Shown here: positions 35,701 through 47,121 of the stretch, piece after piece
Layout of the letters: every line of letters begins with the position of its first letter
Numbering within the stretch: the first letter of the stretch is position 1
DNA from: Telopea speciosissima
Lineage: Eukaryota; Streptophyta; Magnoliopsida; Proteales; Proteaceae
Length of the DNA: 64,000 nt
Reading direction: 5' to 3'
Assembly: GCF_018873765.1 (NCBI RefSeq)
Contig: NC_057918.1
Span: 69,158,371 to 69,222,370 of the forward strand
Made by a program: the position numbers and the translations under genes
Notes under the pieces: model-generated
Told to the model about the DNA's origin: nothing
The model's database searches: none
Seen by the model: the letters and a program-made list of their open reading frames with translations, nothing else

Positions 35701-38700
35701 ATTGATTAGCTTCTGCAAGCATGACTGGTTGATGTGTTATTGCTGCCTTCATGTGGAATCCTGCTGCTCTATGCTTGTGACTAACTTTCCTCTTATTGGA
35801 GATCGAATTACTGCCATTATTGAAGACTCGAATCTGCTACCCTGGAGATCAGCCCATTTGGATTACATCAGTGTTCCACGATTTTTTTGGTTGCACCTAT
35901 GAAGTTATTCAGTTATGTGAAGCTTCTCTGGTTCAAATCCAGCATACTTTGGAGCTTGAAAACTAGCATAGTTACTGATTCAGATCTGATCCAGTTTTGT
36001 TGAGGCTACTTCCATTCATTGCTGTCCGGATATCTTCTTAGTACTGTTTAGCATGTGGGAGTTTCTACCTTGGAGTCTTTTGCACAACTGCTCCTCCCTG
36101 TTTGAAGATTGAACAAGCCTTGACAATTGGGGCATTTCCTTACTTCAAATCAGATTTGTATCTTTTTTCAGATCTGAATATTGGAGTTAGGAGTTTCTCC
36201 CATGCAGGGATTTCCATTCGAAGTGTTTGTTTGATTGATGGAAGAAGGTTGGAGCTTTCTATGTTACCCAAGTTAATCCTACTCCATTATCCCACTGCTG
36301 TTTTTCTTTCACCACCTCCCAAAACATACCTTTGGCATTACCCATAACACCCTTGGAAGTTAATGGTATTCTCTTCTTTACCATTTCTTCTTTTTCCATT
36401 ACACTTGGCCGCCATTGAACCATTCTGGAATGTTATGTTTGGCCCTATCTCTAACCTAATCTCTCTTATGTCCACGTGCACTACACGTGAGGGAGGGGAT
36501 TATATACAGTATACAGTATACCTGCAGCCATTGCAGAGAGCAGAACATGCAGGGACACTTGGTGCAAAACATAGAGAAGGTTAGAGGTTTCACCATTGCC
36601 AATAAGTATCTACCTTGTTATTGGGTTACGTTTGCCGTAAGGGGGAGGCTGGTGTTAAAAGCTTTGAAGATGTTTGGTTATTGCCTGCCCATATGAGGTC
36701 CTACAGTTTGGTTGTTTCCGCTGCTTGCTGCCCTAGTTACTTACCTTCAAGATTATCAGTCAGAGATTCATCCCTGGACAATTGTTGAAGATTGGTAACA
36801 ATTGATCAAGTCTGCCCAAGTTTGAAGGTCTATTTCTTTCAAGTTCTTGAAGGTCTATTTGGGAGCTGCATTCCTTTTGGAGCTGGATTCTGCTACAACT
36901 TATTTTTCCCATTTTATTCAAGTTGGGCATTATTACCTTGTATGCACCAACTTGAGGGGGAGTGTTAGCATTGTTATGGAGAGAGTTTTTTTTTTTAGTA
37001 GAGAGTTTTTTTCTTTAGTCCACGCTGGATCTTCCTTCTTTCATATTTGTATAATCCAGCGTGAGGAGGAGTGTTAGAATATATGTACTCCAGAATACCG
37101 TGGGGGTATTTTTATGTTATTAAGTGTTATTAGCTTATGTCGGCTATGTGGGTTTTAGTCCCACATCGCCTAGCTTCTATTATTTGTAACTTCCCCTCTA
37201 TTATAAATAGAGGGGCCTTTCTCTCATTAATACAATCAATTCCATTATTTTATTTCCTCTCTCCGACCCACGGTTCAACCAACAGTATGGGAGCAAAAAT
37301 ACGGGTTTATCCTAGTAAAAATAAGGAGCAAACTGATTTTTTTGCAACTAAATTCTAATCTCTCATAGTCTCATGCCTTCATAAACACTTCAAAGTACAG
37401 TTAGAAGAATGAGAAGATAGGTGAGCACGGTGCACTATTTTATGGGCGAGAGATCTCTACTTGGTCGCATGGTCTCTACAAGTGTCTGGGCCAATAGGTG
37501 AGCACGCCTAGGTATCTACTGAAGAGAGGGGTGTTGAGTAAACATGTGGATATAATTAAAGATATGTACGAAGGCGTGGTGACTAGTGTGAGATCTGTGT
37601 GAGGTCAGGGCAAGGAATTCCCAATTACGACTGGGTTATGTCAGGGATCAGCCTTAAGCCCTTATCTATTTGCTTATCATGGATGAATGACCTAACCAAG
37701 AGCATTTAAGACGAGGTCCCGTGATGTATGCTCTTCGCCGATGATATCGTTTTGGTGGATGAGACGAAAGCAGGGATTAACGCCATGCTAGAGTGATGTA
37801 GATCGAAAGACCTACATCTGCAAGAAGAAGAACAAGTGTCTAGGTAGTTAGTGGATTTCTATGTTTAATACATTTCCGTACTTTTATTTTGATGTAATAA
37901 AAATTGAACCTGTCCAAAGTTGGTTGAACCAGTGGTTCAATTTAAGTAAATAATTAGTCTTTATTTATTTTGGTTTAGTGGTCACATGACCTTTTAAGTG
38001 TCCCACTCTCCACGGTTTTGAGAGAGGAGGTGCTGATGTAATAGGATCCGGTCAGGGGTTTCTACTCCTAGATTGAATAGGAAAGTTGGCCTATTGGCCT
38101 TATAAATAAAACTAATTTTGTGGGGGCCCTCTTCACCTCACAATTTTGAATTAAACTCTTGAACTGCTGCTGCAACTTGTCTTCTCCAAGGAGAACTGTC
38201 TTGTGTTTGATCAAGGCTGGTGGGATTGGTGCGGTATGAAGCCCGGGTGGTTCGTTCAAGCTCTCTTTGTTCTTCAACATTGTTTAAGTTCTGATTTTTC
38301 AAGGGTTGCTCATTCAAACAAGTTGTTGTCCAAGTACTGATTCAACAACTAGTAAGTTCTAACCATCCCAAATCCTAGCCTTTCTTCTTCTAATCCTCTA
38401 AGCATCCAAACCCTAGAATCCCCTCCATCTTTTAACCCTTTTGCCACACCCCACTCACTGCCCAGACCAATTCAGCCATAGAAACAGCCCCATAATTGGA
38501 TCGAGCTCTCCCCTCACCCTATAGAAAACTCGATCCTAGTTTGGACATATTCTGTCCAGCCAAACCCTAGAAATTCTTTACTTCTCCAACAACAAACTCA
38601 GCCTTATCCCAACTTAATGGGGTTAGCTACATGGATCCAAACAAAGAAAGTAGGGAAAACAGAGTCCTAACTAAGGAGAGAGATGAAAAATGAAAAGTGA

Positions 38701-41700
38701 AAAAAGACCAGTGAATATTGGGAATTAAATAGAAAAATGAAATATGAAACATAAAAGATAGTAAGAGGAAAAAGGCACAGCCTAGCACGTCAGGAGAATC
38801 TCAGCTAAATGGGGTTTTCTTTACTTCTCCCTTCTTCCCAAAACCTAACCCTAGACTCCAAACCTGCTGCCGATTCTGTTTAGAAGTCCTAGACTTGTTA
38901 AACCTTAACGAGACCTTCACTAGAAGACTTCTCTACATCAATTTACCCTAACCCTACCATCAAACCCTAGACCTCACTAAACCCTATCCCTAATTGGCCT
39001 ACTTCACCTATTTTAACCCTAGTTGATCCACCTTTGGAAGCAAATCCTGGTTTTTGGTTTCTAGTTGGATTACATCCAATCTAGAACTATATTATAGAGC
39101 TATGAAGATCAACCTTGGAAACAAGAGGTTTTAAGATTAGTAGAACGAAGACAGAGTATATGATGTGTAATTTTAGTCATACTATGATGTATACCGACAT
39201 GGTGCGAATTGAGGAAAACAGATACCACAAAGTGACTATTTTAAATATCTAGGGTCAATCATAAATAAAGAAGGTGACATTGAGAATGATGTTTCACAGA
39301 AAATTAAAATGGGATGGATGAAGTGGAGATGGGCGTCTAGAGTGTTGTGTGACTGACGTATTCCTTTAAAGCTTAAAGGAAAGTTTTATAGGGCTGTTGT
39401 ATGACCGGCTATGATGCATGGGGCATAATGTTGGGCAATTAAGAAATGTCATATTGAGAAGCTATGCATAGCAGAGATCAGGAGGTTAAGATGGATGTGC
39501 AGAAAAACTAGGAAGGATAAAGTAAGGAATGAACGTATTAGAACTGACTTGGGAGTTGCCCTGATCAATGACAAGCTCCGTGAGAGTTATTTGAGGTGGT
39601 ATGGTCATGTGCCTCTTTCCTCTTACTTTTATCTTTCATCTTTAATCCTTCATTTTTCTTTTTATTTTCCATCTTTCATTTGTCATTTTCCATTTTTCAT
39701 TTTTCATTTCTCATCTCATTTGCCATCTCTTAATTCCCCATTTTTGTTTAGACCTCAGTTTTCCCTAACCTTGTTTTGTTTGGATCCATGTAGCCAACCC
39801 CATTAAGTTGGGATAAGGCTGAGTTTTTTGTTGTTGTTGCAAAGAAACAAATACAACATGAGCCAAAATACAAGCATGAGTAGACAAAATTCTGATATCC
39901 ACATGACTATGAAACAGACATGAACCAAACTATAAACAAAAGAACACAAAATTCTAATATTCACATTGACTAAAAAATGATCTTCTAATGCAAATGATGA
40001 TTGTTTTCGAATTAAGCTTCAAGAAATAATACTAAATAATTCACATCTTACCACTGCTTTGCACCTTAAAAATAGCCAGTCATGAGGGCAGTTGTCCAGT
40101 AGATACACAAAATCAGGTGGCTCTGCCACTAGCAGAAAAAATCCAGGTAAACAACTACAACATGCTTCCACAAGCTGAGAATAAAGGAAATCCATTAATT
40201 GTTACAAGACTAGAGCTAGTCTATGGTACAGAGTGGGTCGGCAACAAGAGGTAGTTACTTACAGTTTCCAAGACCACCCCACCCTTTGTTAATGATGCCT
40301 CTCTGTCCAGTACTTTTCAGTGCCTCCACAATTATTTGTGTCATTTTCTCTGGTTGTTGAACAGGCTGTTGCAAACTCACAAAGTAAAAAATAGAATTAC
40401 TAAAACATACTACAAAAAAAGAGTTGTGAATTAACAAAGTTAAAAATAGACGTACAAAAGAGGATTCTCCTAAAAAAGAGCACATCAGATCTCAAGAATA
40501 CAGAAGCAAGTAAAGATTCAGAATATGATAAATGTAGTATTTGAGTAGTCATATAACACATGACACAGCACAAATTTTTTAAGTGCAACTTCAATGACAT
40601 TACAAACAGAACTCTAACCGTTTATGCACCAATCATATTTAAAAGAATATGCATCTTTACAATTGACAAGTTTTGTTTTTTTTCCCTGGTGACACAAGTT
40701 CTAGAGCTCAGACTTATCCATTCTATGACTTTGGTACTGGACGTTCCCAAAAAATGGCAGGTCAGGTGAATTCAATAATAGATGGCTGTTGGCATTCCAG
40801 CCTTCCTTCTCCTTTCTTTTTCTTTTGTTTTTTGGTAAAGCCTTCCTTCTCATTTCAAGGCCTATCTGAAAGAGAATCCAGTACCTCTTGGTCGTGAATT
40901 TCTAAATAGGACGAACCGGAACCCGTGGATATCTTTGCTTTGGAACAAAACAATTAGAATTAGGCTCGGTCAACTGAAATGTGTATTCTCCATAATGTGC
41001 ATTCTCTATATAGGATATCTTCCAATTGATCACAATTTCCCAAAGCACATAATACTAAATCTCGTCTCGGAGGGCCATTTTGGCCAGACTGAAATTTCAC
41101 CGAAACATTGTATTTTCTCTATAAGTTTTGCTTGCAATTTCGGGGTGCAAAATGCCAAAATGAGCGAAATAACAAAACAAAATAACCAAAATTTCGACGA
41201 AATGGTGCATTTTCTAGACCCATTTTTCATTTCGAAGTAGCATTTCATCTCGGTAAAGTGGAATATCCAAAATCTCGGCAAGATTTAGTACTATGTGCTT
41301 AAGTGCCCCTCACAAAACCAAGCTTACACTTATAAACAGTCAATTCAGCCACATTGAAATCTGTGATAAATGAAGCTACTGCACTAGAATAGTGCAGTAC
41401 TGCTATATCTGAGAGGATTCTTCTTAAATAATATTGGGTAAATTAGAGCTGGGATACCTAATGTTTAAATAAACTACGCTCCAGGTACCTCACATATATA
41501 TTATGTTTGGGGTGCTTTTTCCATATTCCAACTTTGCCCATATCACCGCCTCCAAAACTTCCCATCACCACCAGCTCTTCCAATCCAAATTATTCCAATA
41601 ATTTATTTATTTCTTTTTTTGTTATTTTATTAATAATTTTTTCTTTTTAATTATATTTATTTATTTATTAGTTATTTTTATTAATACATTTTCTGTTAAT

Positions 41701-44700
41701 TAATAATTAATAATTTTCAAATTTCATTAAAATCTATATTATTATTATACAACAACAACAACTCAGCCTTATCCCAACTTAATGGGGTCGGCTACATCGA
41801 TCCAAGAAGAGACAAACTTTAAAAATATAGAAGGGAAGTGGCATTCAACATCGACACAAATTCTAGGGCATTGACCCTTTTCAGCTATGTACCGCTTCTT
41901 AACTGCCTAACATTTTGCTCTAGTCCTCAAAAAAGGAGTGTAAAACAACAATAGCATCACAACGTCATGGTCCAACTAAATGGGATCGACCTCAAGGATT
42001 TTTGCTCTCCAATCAGCTATATTTGAAGCCATTCCTGGAAGAAGGCCTAAGCTAAGCATGTCTTTCTTCACCACTTCTCCAATGGTTATCTTAGGTCTGC
42101 CCCTAGCCCTTTTGGTTCCCTCAATCTGAATCAGGTCACTCCTCCGAACTGGGGCATCCGGAGGCCTTGGTTGAACAAGGCAAAACCACTTCAAACGACT
42201 CTCTCTAAGTTTTTCATGGATCGGAGATACACCCAATCCAGCTCTAATATTGTCATTTCTTACTTTCTCCTTCCTAGTTTTCCCACACATTCATATCAAC
42301 ATCTTCATCTCTACAACACCAAGTTTATCTATATGACACTTCTTCACAGCCCAGCATTCCGTACCATACATCATAGCTGGTCTAATGACAGCTCTATAGA
42401 ATTTTCCTTTAAGCTTTAAGGGATACGCCAATCACATAGAACTCTGGACGCACCTCTCCACTTCATCCACCATATTTTAATCCTCTAGGTAACATCGTCT
42501 TCTATGTTGACCTCCTTATTTACAATTGATCCCAGATATCTAAAGGGATCACTTTGCGGGATCACCCTCTCACAAATATTTACCACCTCATTCCATCTCA
42601 GAGTTGCTGAAGTTACACACCATATATTTGGTCTTAGTTATACTTATCTTTAGACCTTTTGATTCCAAGATTGATCTCCACAGTTCCATTTTGGTGTTAA
42701 TCCTTGCTTTTGTCTCAGCCACCAATACAATATCATCTGCAAAGATCATACACCATGGGACCTCATCATGTATGCCTCTGGTTAAGTTATCCATGATAAG
42801 CGCGAACAAATAAGGGCTTAAGACTGATCCCTGGTGTAACCCAATTGAGATTGGGAATTCACTTCCTTCCCCCTCCCCTCTCTCCGTTCTAATGCTAGTC
42901 ACCACATCAGCATATATATCTTCAATAATGTCTACACGTCTACATGACACTCTTCTCTAGGATATTCCAGATTAGCTCTCTAGGGACTCTGTCGTAGGCT
43001 TTTTCTAGGTCTATAAAGACCATATGGAGATCCTTCTTGCCCTCTCTATATCTTTCCATTAGTCTCCTAAGTAGGAAATTTGCCTCCATCGAGGATCTTC
43101 CCGGTACAAATCCGAATTGATTTTCCGAAATAGTTCTCTTTTCTCAGGTGGGTTTCAATAACCCTCTCCCATAGCTTCATGGCATGATTCATCAACTTTA
43201 TGCCTCTATAGTAATTACAGATTTACAGTTCTAAATATCTCCTTTGTTTTTATAAATTGGGACCACAATGCTTCTCCTCCATTCATCTGGCATTTTCCTA
43301 GTGCTCATAATCTTGTTGAGCAACTGGTTTGCCATGAAAGACCACAAAATCATAATTTTGATTACCATTATACATATACATTTTTTTTTATTATAATCTT
43401 TTCATTTTTTTCATTCAAGAAGTTTGACCCCTCCTTCCAATTTTGTTTTCTTTGGTCCACTGGGGAAAAAGCACCAGAACTCTTTCTCGAGAATCTGCAG
43501 CAGCCACTGCTTGGTTCGTGTCTCAAAAGAATATTTCAGGTCTTAAGTTTGACCATCAGAATGTATGTTTTTCTTAACGAGTTTGGTGTCTGGACCCTCC
43601 ACCCCCATGGGGCTGGGAATCAAGTGGCAAGGGGTTAAAGAAGCTTGCTCATCCGATTTCCCCCCAAGAGATGAAGGTGTTGTTTCATCCTCAGAATGTT
43701 CTCTTCCGTTTCTTAAACCCATCAAATCCCCATTGCTTATTAGTTGATTTTGCTGCCCTTTATTCAGGTTCAGGTATATGATCGCCTCTGTTTTCCTTTC
43801 TTTTTCTCTTTGAAACAGAGCACAGATGGGTTTCTTCCTCACCATATTAGTGCTGACCTTGTCCATCTCAGCCTTGATGGGATTCAGGGGTAAGCTTTCA
43901 GCCATAAGAATGGAACGAGTATCACTCTCATTTGATTCCATATTCCAGAGTGGGTTTTCAGCCTTGTTTGCAGAGGAGATGTATCATTTGATACCATTTG
44001 TGTCAACTTGCATTTCTCAAGAGAATATTTCAGGTACGGCAATTTCAAATTGTGCTCGAATAAGGCAAAGGAGTGATTCCAAATGACCTTGCTCACATAA
44101 GTATCCAAGAAAGATTGATTCCCAGAGGGAAAGACAGGATTGTTGAATCACTACAGCAGATTCCACAATAAGTGTTGAATCAACACCAATCCACCCATTG
44201 AATCACCACAATAATTGTTGAATCAACATCAATTCACCTATTGATTCACCACAATAGGATTGTTGAATCAGCACAGCAGATTTCTGACTCACCACAAAAA
44301 TAAAAGGCAGAAAGCCATGCTTCATTCATTCAAAATCGGGGGTCTCTTTCAGCCTTACAGCTGCCTTATATAACTTCTAGTAGACCTGAATCATATAGGC
44401 CTCAGGAATACCTCTCAGCCAATAGGAAACAACAACTAGGAAAATAAACACATAGAAGATAAAAACTCTTACGCAAGTCTCTTAAGAGAGTCCAAATTGG
44501 ACTGATCTCTATCAAGATAAGATAGACTTCTAATAACTTGGTAACTCTATTACAACTAATAAAAGTAGTAAGATAAGGAAGAAATAAAACAATAATGCTC
44601 ATCCAAAAATATCCCACGATGGGAAGCTTAATCCTGGTTCAATTCCGAAACAGAACCATATAATTTAAGTACCTCTGATCTAGCATCATTAGGCCATGAA

Positions 44701-47121
44701 AACATGAATCCTACTCAAACTTGAAAAGGAAAGGTAAACTATTCGACAACATGTGCCCATGGTTTAAAGTATCGGTACGGATCGTATCGGCCGATACATA
44801 TCGGTATCGGTTGGTACCGATACGTCCCTTTTAAAAAAAATAGACTGTCTCAGATTATATCAAAATGTATCGGCCGATATGGACTGATACTATACGATAC
44901 GATACGATACAACCGATACATATCGATACGTCCAGTAAAGGGTTCTGTGAGTGGTTTAATAAGTATCGATATGTATCAATAAATATCAGCCGATACGGCT
45001 CAATACATACCAATACTTACTGATACATTCCATAAAAAAACCATTTTCACTCTCAGAGTCACAGACTAGATACAACTCCTACTCTAACAGAAAAATGAAG
45101 GAAAACTCTCAACCAAGGGACTAAAATCTTGCATTTTATCTTGGTTTTTCACACTTTTGGACTCAAAAACGAATCAAGGAGTGCTACAACATCATTTGCA
45201 TCATCCAATACTCTTCATAGCTACAAACGATTAAAACATGTAAGAAACATCATCTTTTATAACAATTTCAATTTAACGCACTTGTCTGATATATGTTATT
45301 CTCCATTTTAGTGTTTATGCATGATATATGTTATATATTGCTTGTTTATATTGTTTTTAGTGTCCAAAAGTGTATTTCCATGGATACTTTGACCATTTTA
45401 ATGTGTTTCTGCACCGTTCAACACGTATCTTCGATATAATACGAAACATCTCTTAAAATCGCCCGACCGATACGTACCAGATACCGATACTTTAAACCTT
45501 GCAGGTGCCTACTTAGTAAACACACTTTACAAATATCATTAGAAAAGGATCATTTCTAAAGAATAGTGAACTGTGAAACACTGAACAATATGATTGGATT
45601 GTTCTTTCTCCCCCATTCTATTTTTCAATAAGCTTGAAAGGCTCAAAGCACAAACAAAGAAATTGGATGTACTCAAGTTTGCTTGTGCATTTGAAACAAG
45701 TATTCCTTCAGCAGAAGCAATGACACGAATGCAAGCCATCATGCCTCTTAACATTAATGCCTAAATCTGCAATCTCTATGGCTGGCAGAAACAACAACAA
45801 CTAGAGAGTAAGGACAAAAAGAAACTCACAAGGCTACCAAATCCAATATAGATAGGCTTGTCACCTGCTTCAAGCCATTTCACTAGTGCTTCTGGAGGCA
45901 CATAATTTGAAGCAAGGTCAAGGAAGCAAAAACCAACAACATCAATCTTCGGCCCCCAGTCTGCCAAAAAAGCAAGTAAGCTAGACCAAATCAGATTAGA
46001 GCTCAGAAACATCAATGATTACAAGAACAACAAATCCTTGAACTAGCTACAGCAGTCCTGCTAGCTTACAAATAAACAAGAATATAAATGATTGTCCACA
46101 GGTAATAAATTTTCCTATTCCTCGTGATATGTTAATAGGACACAGGTTAAATTAGCCAAGCTGGATTATTTTTTTTTTCTATAGGAAAAATGAAAATGAC
46201 TTAACTACATGAGTGCCATAAAAGTAGAGAAAATATGCAATAGACGATACCCTAAACTCGTGTCCTTAAAAGTCCAAATGTAATTAACCTGCTCGATGTT
46301 TCAAACAACAAATAGAAATAGGAAAGATCACAAAAAAAATTCTTGGTTTGTCATAACACCCACCTTGAATGACCAATTTAAATAACTGGAAAAAATGACG
46401 CGAGCATAACTTTTTATAATGTATGACTGAAGAAGCTGAATTTTACCACTATATCCATGATATTAAGAATCAAAGGAATAACCTTTCGGTTTGGGGACAA
46501 GGTGAGGACTCCAAATGTATCCATAAGGCACATCAGAGGCAGACCCTTGGGCACCACTTAAATATGTGACAGGTCTTAACTTCAGCTTTTTCTTCCGGAA
46601 TTCATTTATCATGTCTCGTATTCCAAGCCATATTAATGAGTCAACAATATGGTATGACAGCTGCGCAATTTACTCAAAAAATAAATAAATAAGAAAAACA
46701 AGTGCAACTAACCAAACATAATGAGATATTACTTCAGTATAAAAGACAATGTAAGGAAGGTTTTTTGTGATCTCACCCTATACCCAGCTTGTTGTTTGAC
46801 ACGAGATAAAGGATGTGGAAAGTCATTGGTTGGCCTGCCAAGAAATATTCAAACGTCATTATTAGTTGCACTCCCAATATTACATCTCATTGAACCACAT
46901 AACATAAAAGAAAGAGATATTCTGTGATACATAAAAGCAATTTAAAATGCTTAATTTCCCACAAATAAGACAATAAGCCCTTGCAGAAGTCAAATCAACA
47001 ATTAAAGTCAAGTGAACATTAGAAACATTGACAACCCATAGGCCAAGCAAAACTTACGTCCATGGCATAGTAAAAAATATATGGAGCGGTACTTTCAGTG
47101 CTTCTGCCACATGTGTATGTC
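29761..47121 (-). CDS. UGT80: Sterol 3-beta-glucosyltransferase (UGT80), C-terminal nine exons
   Basis: Exons in transcription order: 47058-47121, 46777-46834, 46483-46660, 45830-45960, 40263-40365, 40052-40128, 31371-31418, 31135-31284, 29761-29943. All boundaries are GT-AG, phases agree, and 992 nt give 330 residues to a TGA stop. The enzyme transfers glucose from UDP-glucose to the 3-hydroxyl of membrane sterols. Diagnostic stretches are [37 protein letters not shown], the sugar-nucleotide segment [34 protein letters not shown], and the C-terminus RRCFGCS, matching UGT80A-type proteins. The N-terminal part, including the GTRGDVQPF segment of the family, was not found in the window, so upstream exons lie beyond 64000 or have been lost. 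Introns of 8.6 kb (31419-40051) and 5.5 kb (40366-45829) are swollen by transposons. No stop or frameshift occurs in the visible exons, so it looks functional if the 5' exons exist. Confidence 0.92.
30033..30053. repeat. (TA)n microsatellite
   Basis: About ten TA units in the last intron of UGT80. Confidence 0.9.
31419..33950. other. UGT80 large intron, left part
   Basis: Intronic DNA. A GC-rich block at 32500-32700, next to an A18 run (32468-32485), contrasts with its surroundings and looks like an inserted repeat, but I could not delimit it. Open frames at 33066-33818 have no recognisable domain. Confidence 0.45.
34110..34342 (+). repeat. 5' LTR of element C (233 bp)
   Basis: Begins TGTTAGAATATATGTACTCC. 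It contains the palindrome CCAGAATACCGTGGGG..TATTCTGG, the plant LTR signature TAGTCCCACATCGCC and a TATAAATAG promoter-like box, and ends ACCACCA. Confidence 0.9.
34343..34354 (+). other. Primer-binding site of element C
   Basis: TGGTATCAGAGC immediately after the LTR. This is the standard Copia site complementary to the 3' half of initiator tRNA-Met. Confidence 0.9.
34488..34532 (+). promoter_or_regulatory. Leader stem-loop with palindromic apex, element C
   Basis: GGCAGCACTAA pairs with TTAGTGCTGCC (11 bp). The loop contains the self-complementary ACATATGT (34507-34514). It begins 145 nt after the start of the primer-binding site. Counterparts exist in elements A and B. A role in genomic RNA dimerisation or packaging is inferred. 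Confidence 0.6.
37072..37284 (+). repeat. 3' LTR of element C (213 bp)
   Basis: Nearly identical to the 5' LTR except for an internal deletion of about 20 bp next to the CCAGAATACCGTGGGG palindrome and a handful of substitutions. Confidence 0.9.
37510..37812 (+). mobile_element. RTE-like LINE, 5' piece (reverse transcriptase fragment)
   Basis: Translated in pieces, it reads like the reverse transcriptase seen on the minus strand at 41752-43340: [14 protein letters not shown], then LSPYLFAY, then the catalytic [16 protein letters not shown]. In-frame stops and frame changes are present. The element is split from its 3' piece (39125-39840) by about 1.3 kb of other DNA. Confidence 0.75.
37813..39124. 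other. DNA interrupting the plus-strand LINE
   Basis: About 1.3 kb separating two LINE halves that are contiguous in the copy at 41752-43340. No LTR pair or coding region was recognised, apart from a nested LINE 3' end at 38588-38816. The edges suit an insertion, but I could not define its terminal repeats. Confidence 0.5.
38588..38816 (-). mobile_element. 5'-truncated RTE-like LINE with 14-bp target duplication
   Basis: Minus-strand LINE 3' end (AACAACAAACTCAGCCTTATCCC...) flanked by perfect copies of TTCTTTACTTCTCC at 38574-38587 and 38817-38830. The target duplication and truncation are typical of target-primed reverse transcription. Confidence 0.85.
39125..39840 (+). mobile_element. RTE-like LINE, 3' piece
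   Basis: Continues the reverse transcriptase C-terminal region ([15 protein letters not shown].., then [20 protein letters not shown] and [12 protein letters not shown]) with several stops. It ends in the family tail GGGATAAGGCTGAG followed by a TTG-repeat, as in the other LINE copies. Disabled. Confidence 0.8.
40372..41740. other. UGT80 5.5-kb intron, left part
   Basis: Intronic DNA containing a fold-back element (41045-41298) and AT-rich sequence. No gene seen. Confidence 0.5.
41045..41298. repeat. Fold-back MITE with 18-bp terminal inverted repeats
   Basis: GCACATAATACTAAATCT at 41045-41062 and AGATTTAGTACTATGTGC at 41281-41298 are inverted with one mismatch. The interior is rich in AATTTCG/CGAAAT words. 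Confidence 0.75.
41750..43340 (-). mobile_element. RTE-like LINE with reverse transcriptase remains
   Basis: The minus strand reads the plant RTE-type reverse transcriptase order: [19 protein letters not shown], then [27 protein letters not shown] sequence, [53 protein letters not shown] and LRESRLKW. The tail is GGGATAAGGCTGAGTTGTTG. Frameshifts and stops break it into fragments (open pieces 42588-42950 and 41976-42290). It is 5'-truncated: no endonuclease domain seen. It lies in a UGT80 intron, co-oriented with the gene. Confidence 0.85.
43341..44758. other. UGT80 intron, unassigned
   Basis: No domain recognised. The open frame at 43543-43941 (minus) has no known motif. A cluster of GTTGAATCA(A/C)CAC-type words at 44140-44300 is a degenerate short tandem repeat. 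Confidence 0.5.
44761..45498. mobile_element. Fold-back DNA element rich in TATCGG/CCGATA
   Basis: Perfect 17-bp terminal inverted repeats, GGTTTAAAGTATCGGTA at 44761-44777 and its complement at 45482-45498. Subterminal arrays of CGATAC/GTATCG words run in both orientations. No transposase frame. No target duplication identified. Non-autonomous DNA transposon, superfamily unassigned. Confidence 0.75.

Larger units (their letters stand above)
34110..37284 (+). mobile_element. Non-autonomous Copia-type LTR retrotransposon (LARD-like), element C
   Basis: 3.2-kb element in the 8.6-kb UGT80 intron, opposite to the gene. The 5' LTR (34110-34342) and 3' LTR (37072-37284) start TGTTAG and end CA. 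A tRNA-iMet-type primer-binding site abuts the 5' LTR. Flanking 5-bp copies are GTACG (34105-34109) and GTATG (37285-37289), one C-to-T change at a CpG. The interior has no gag or pol frame. Near the right end a 45-bp remnant of the Copia RNase H terminus and its polypurine tract (about 36920-36967) matches the same place in element B. It is therefore a deletion derivative of the lineage represented by elements A and B. Confidence 0.88.

Noticed and set aside
44140-44300. Repeated GTTGAATCA words considered as a CRISPR-like array
   Set aside because: Units are irregular in length and sequence, lack spacers of constant size, and occur in a plant intron. A degenerate tandem repeat is the simpler explanation.
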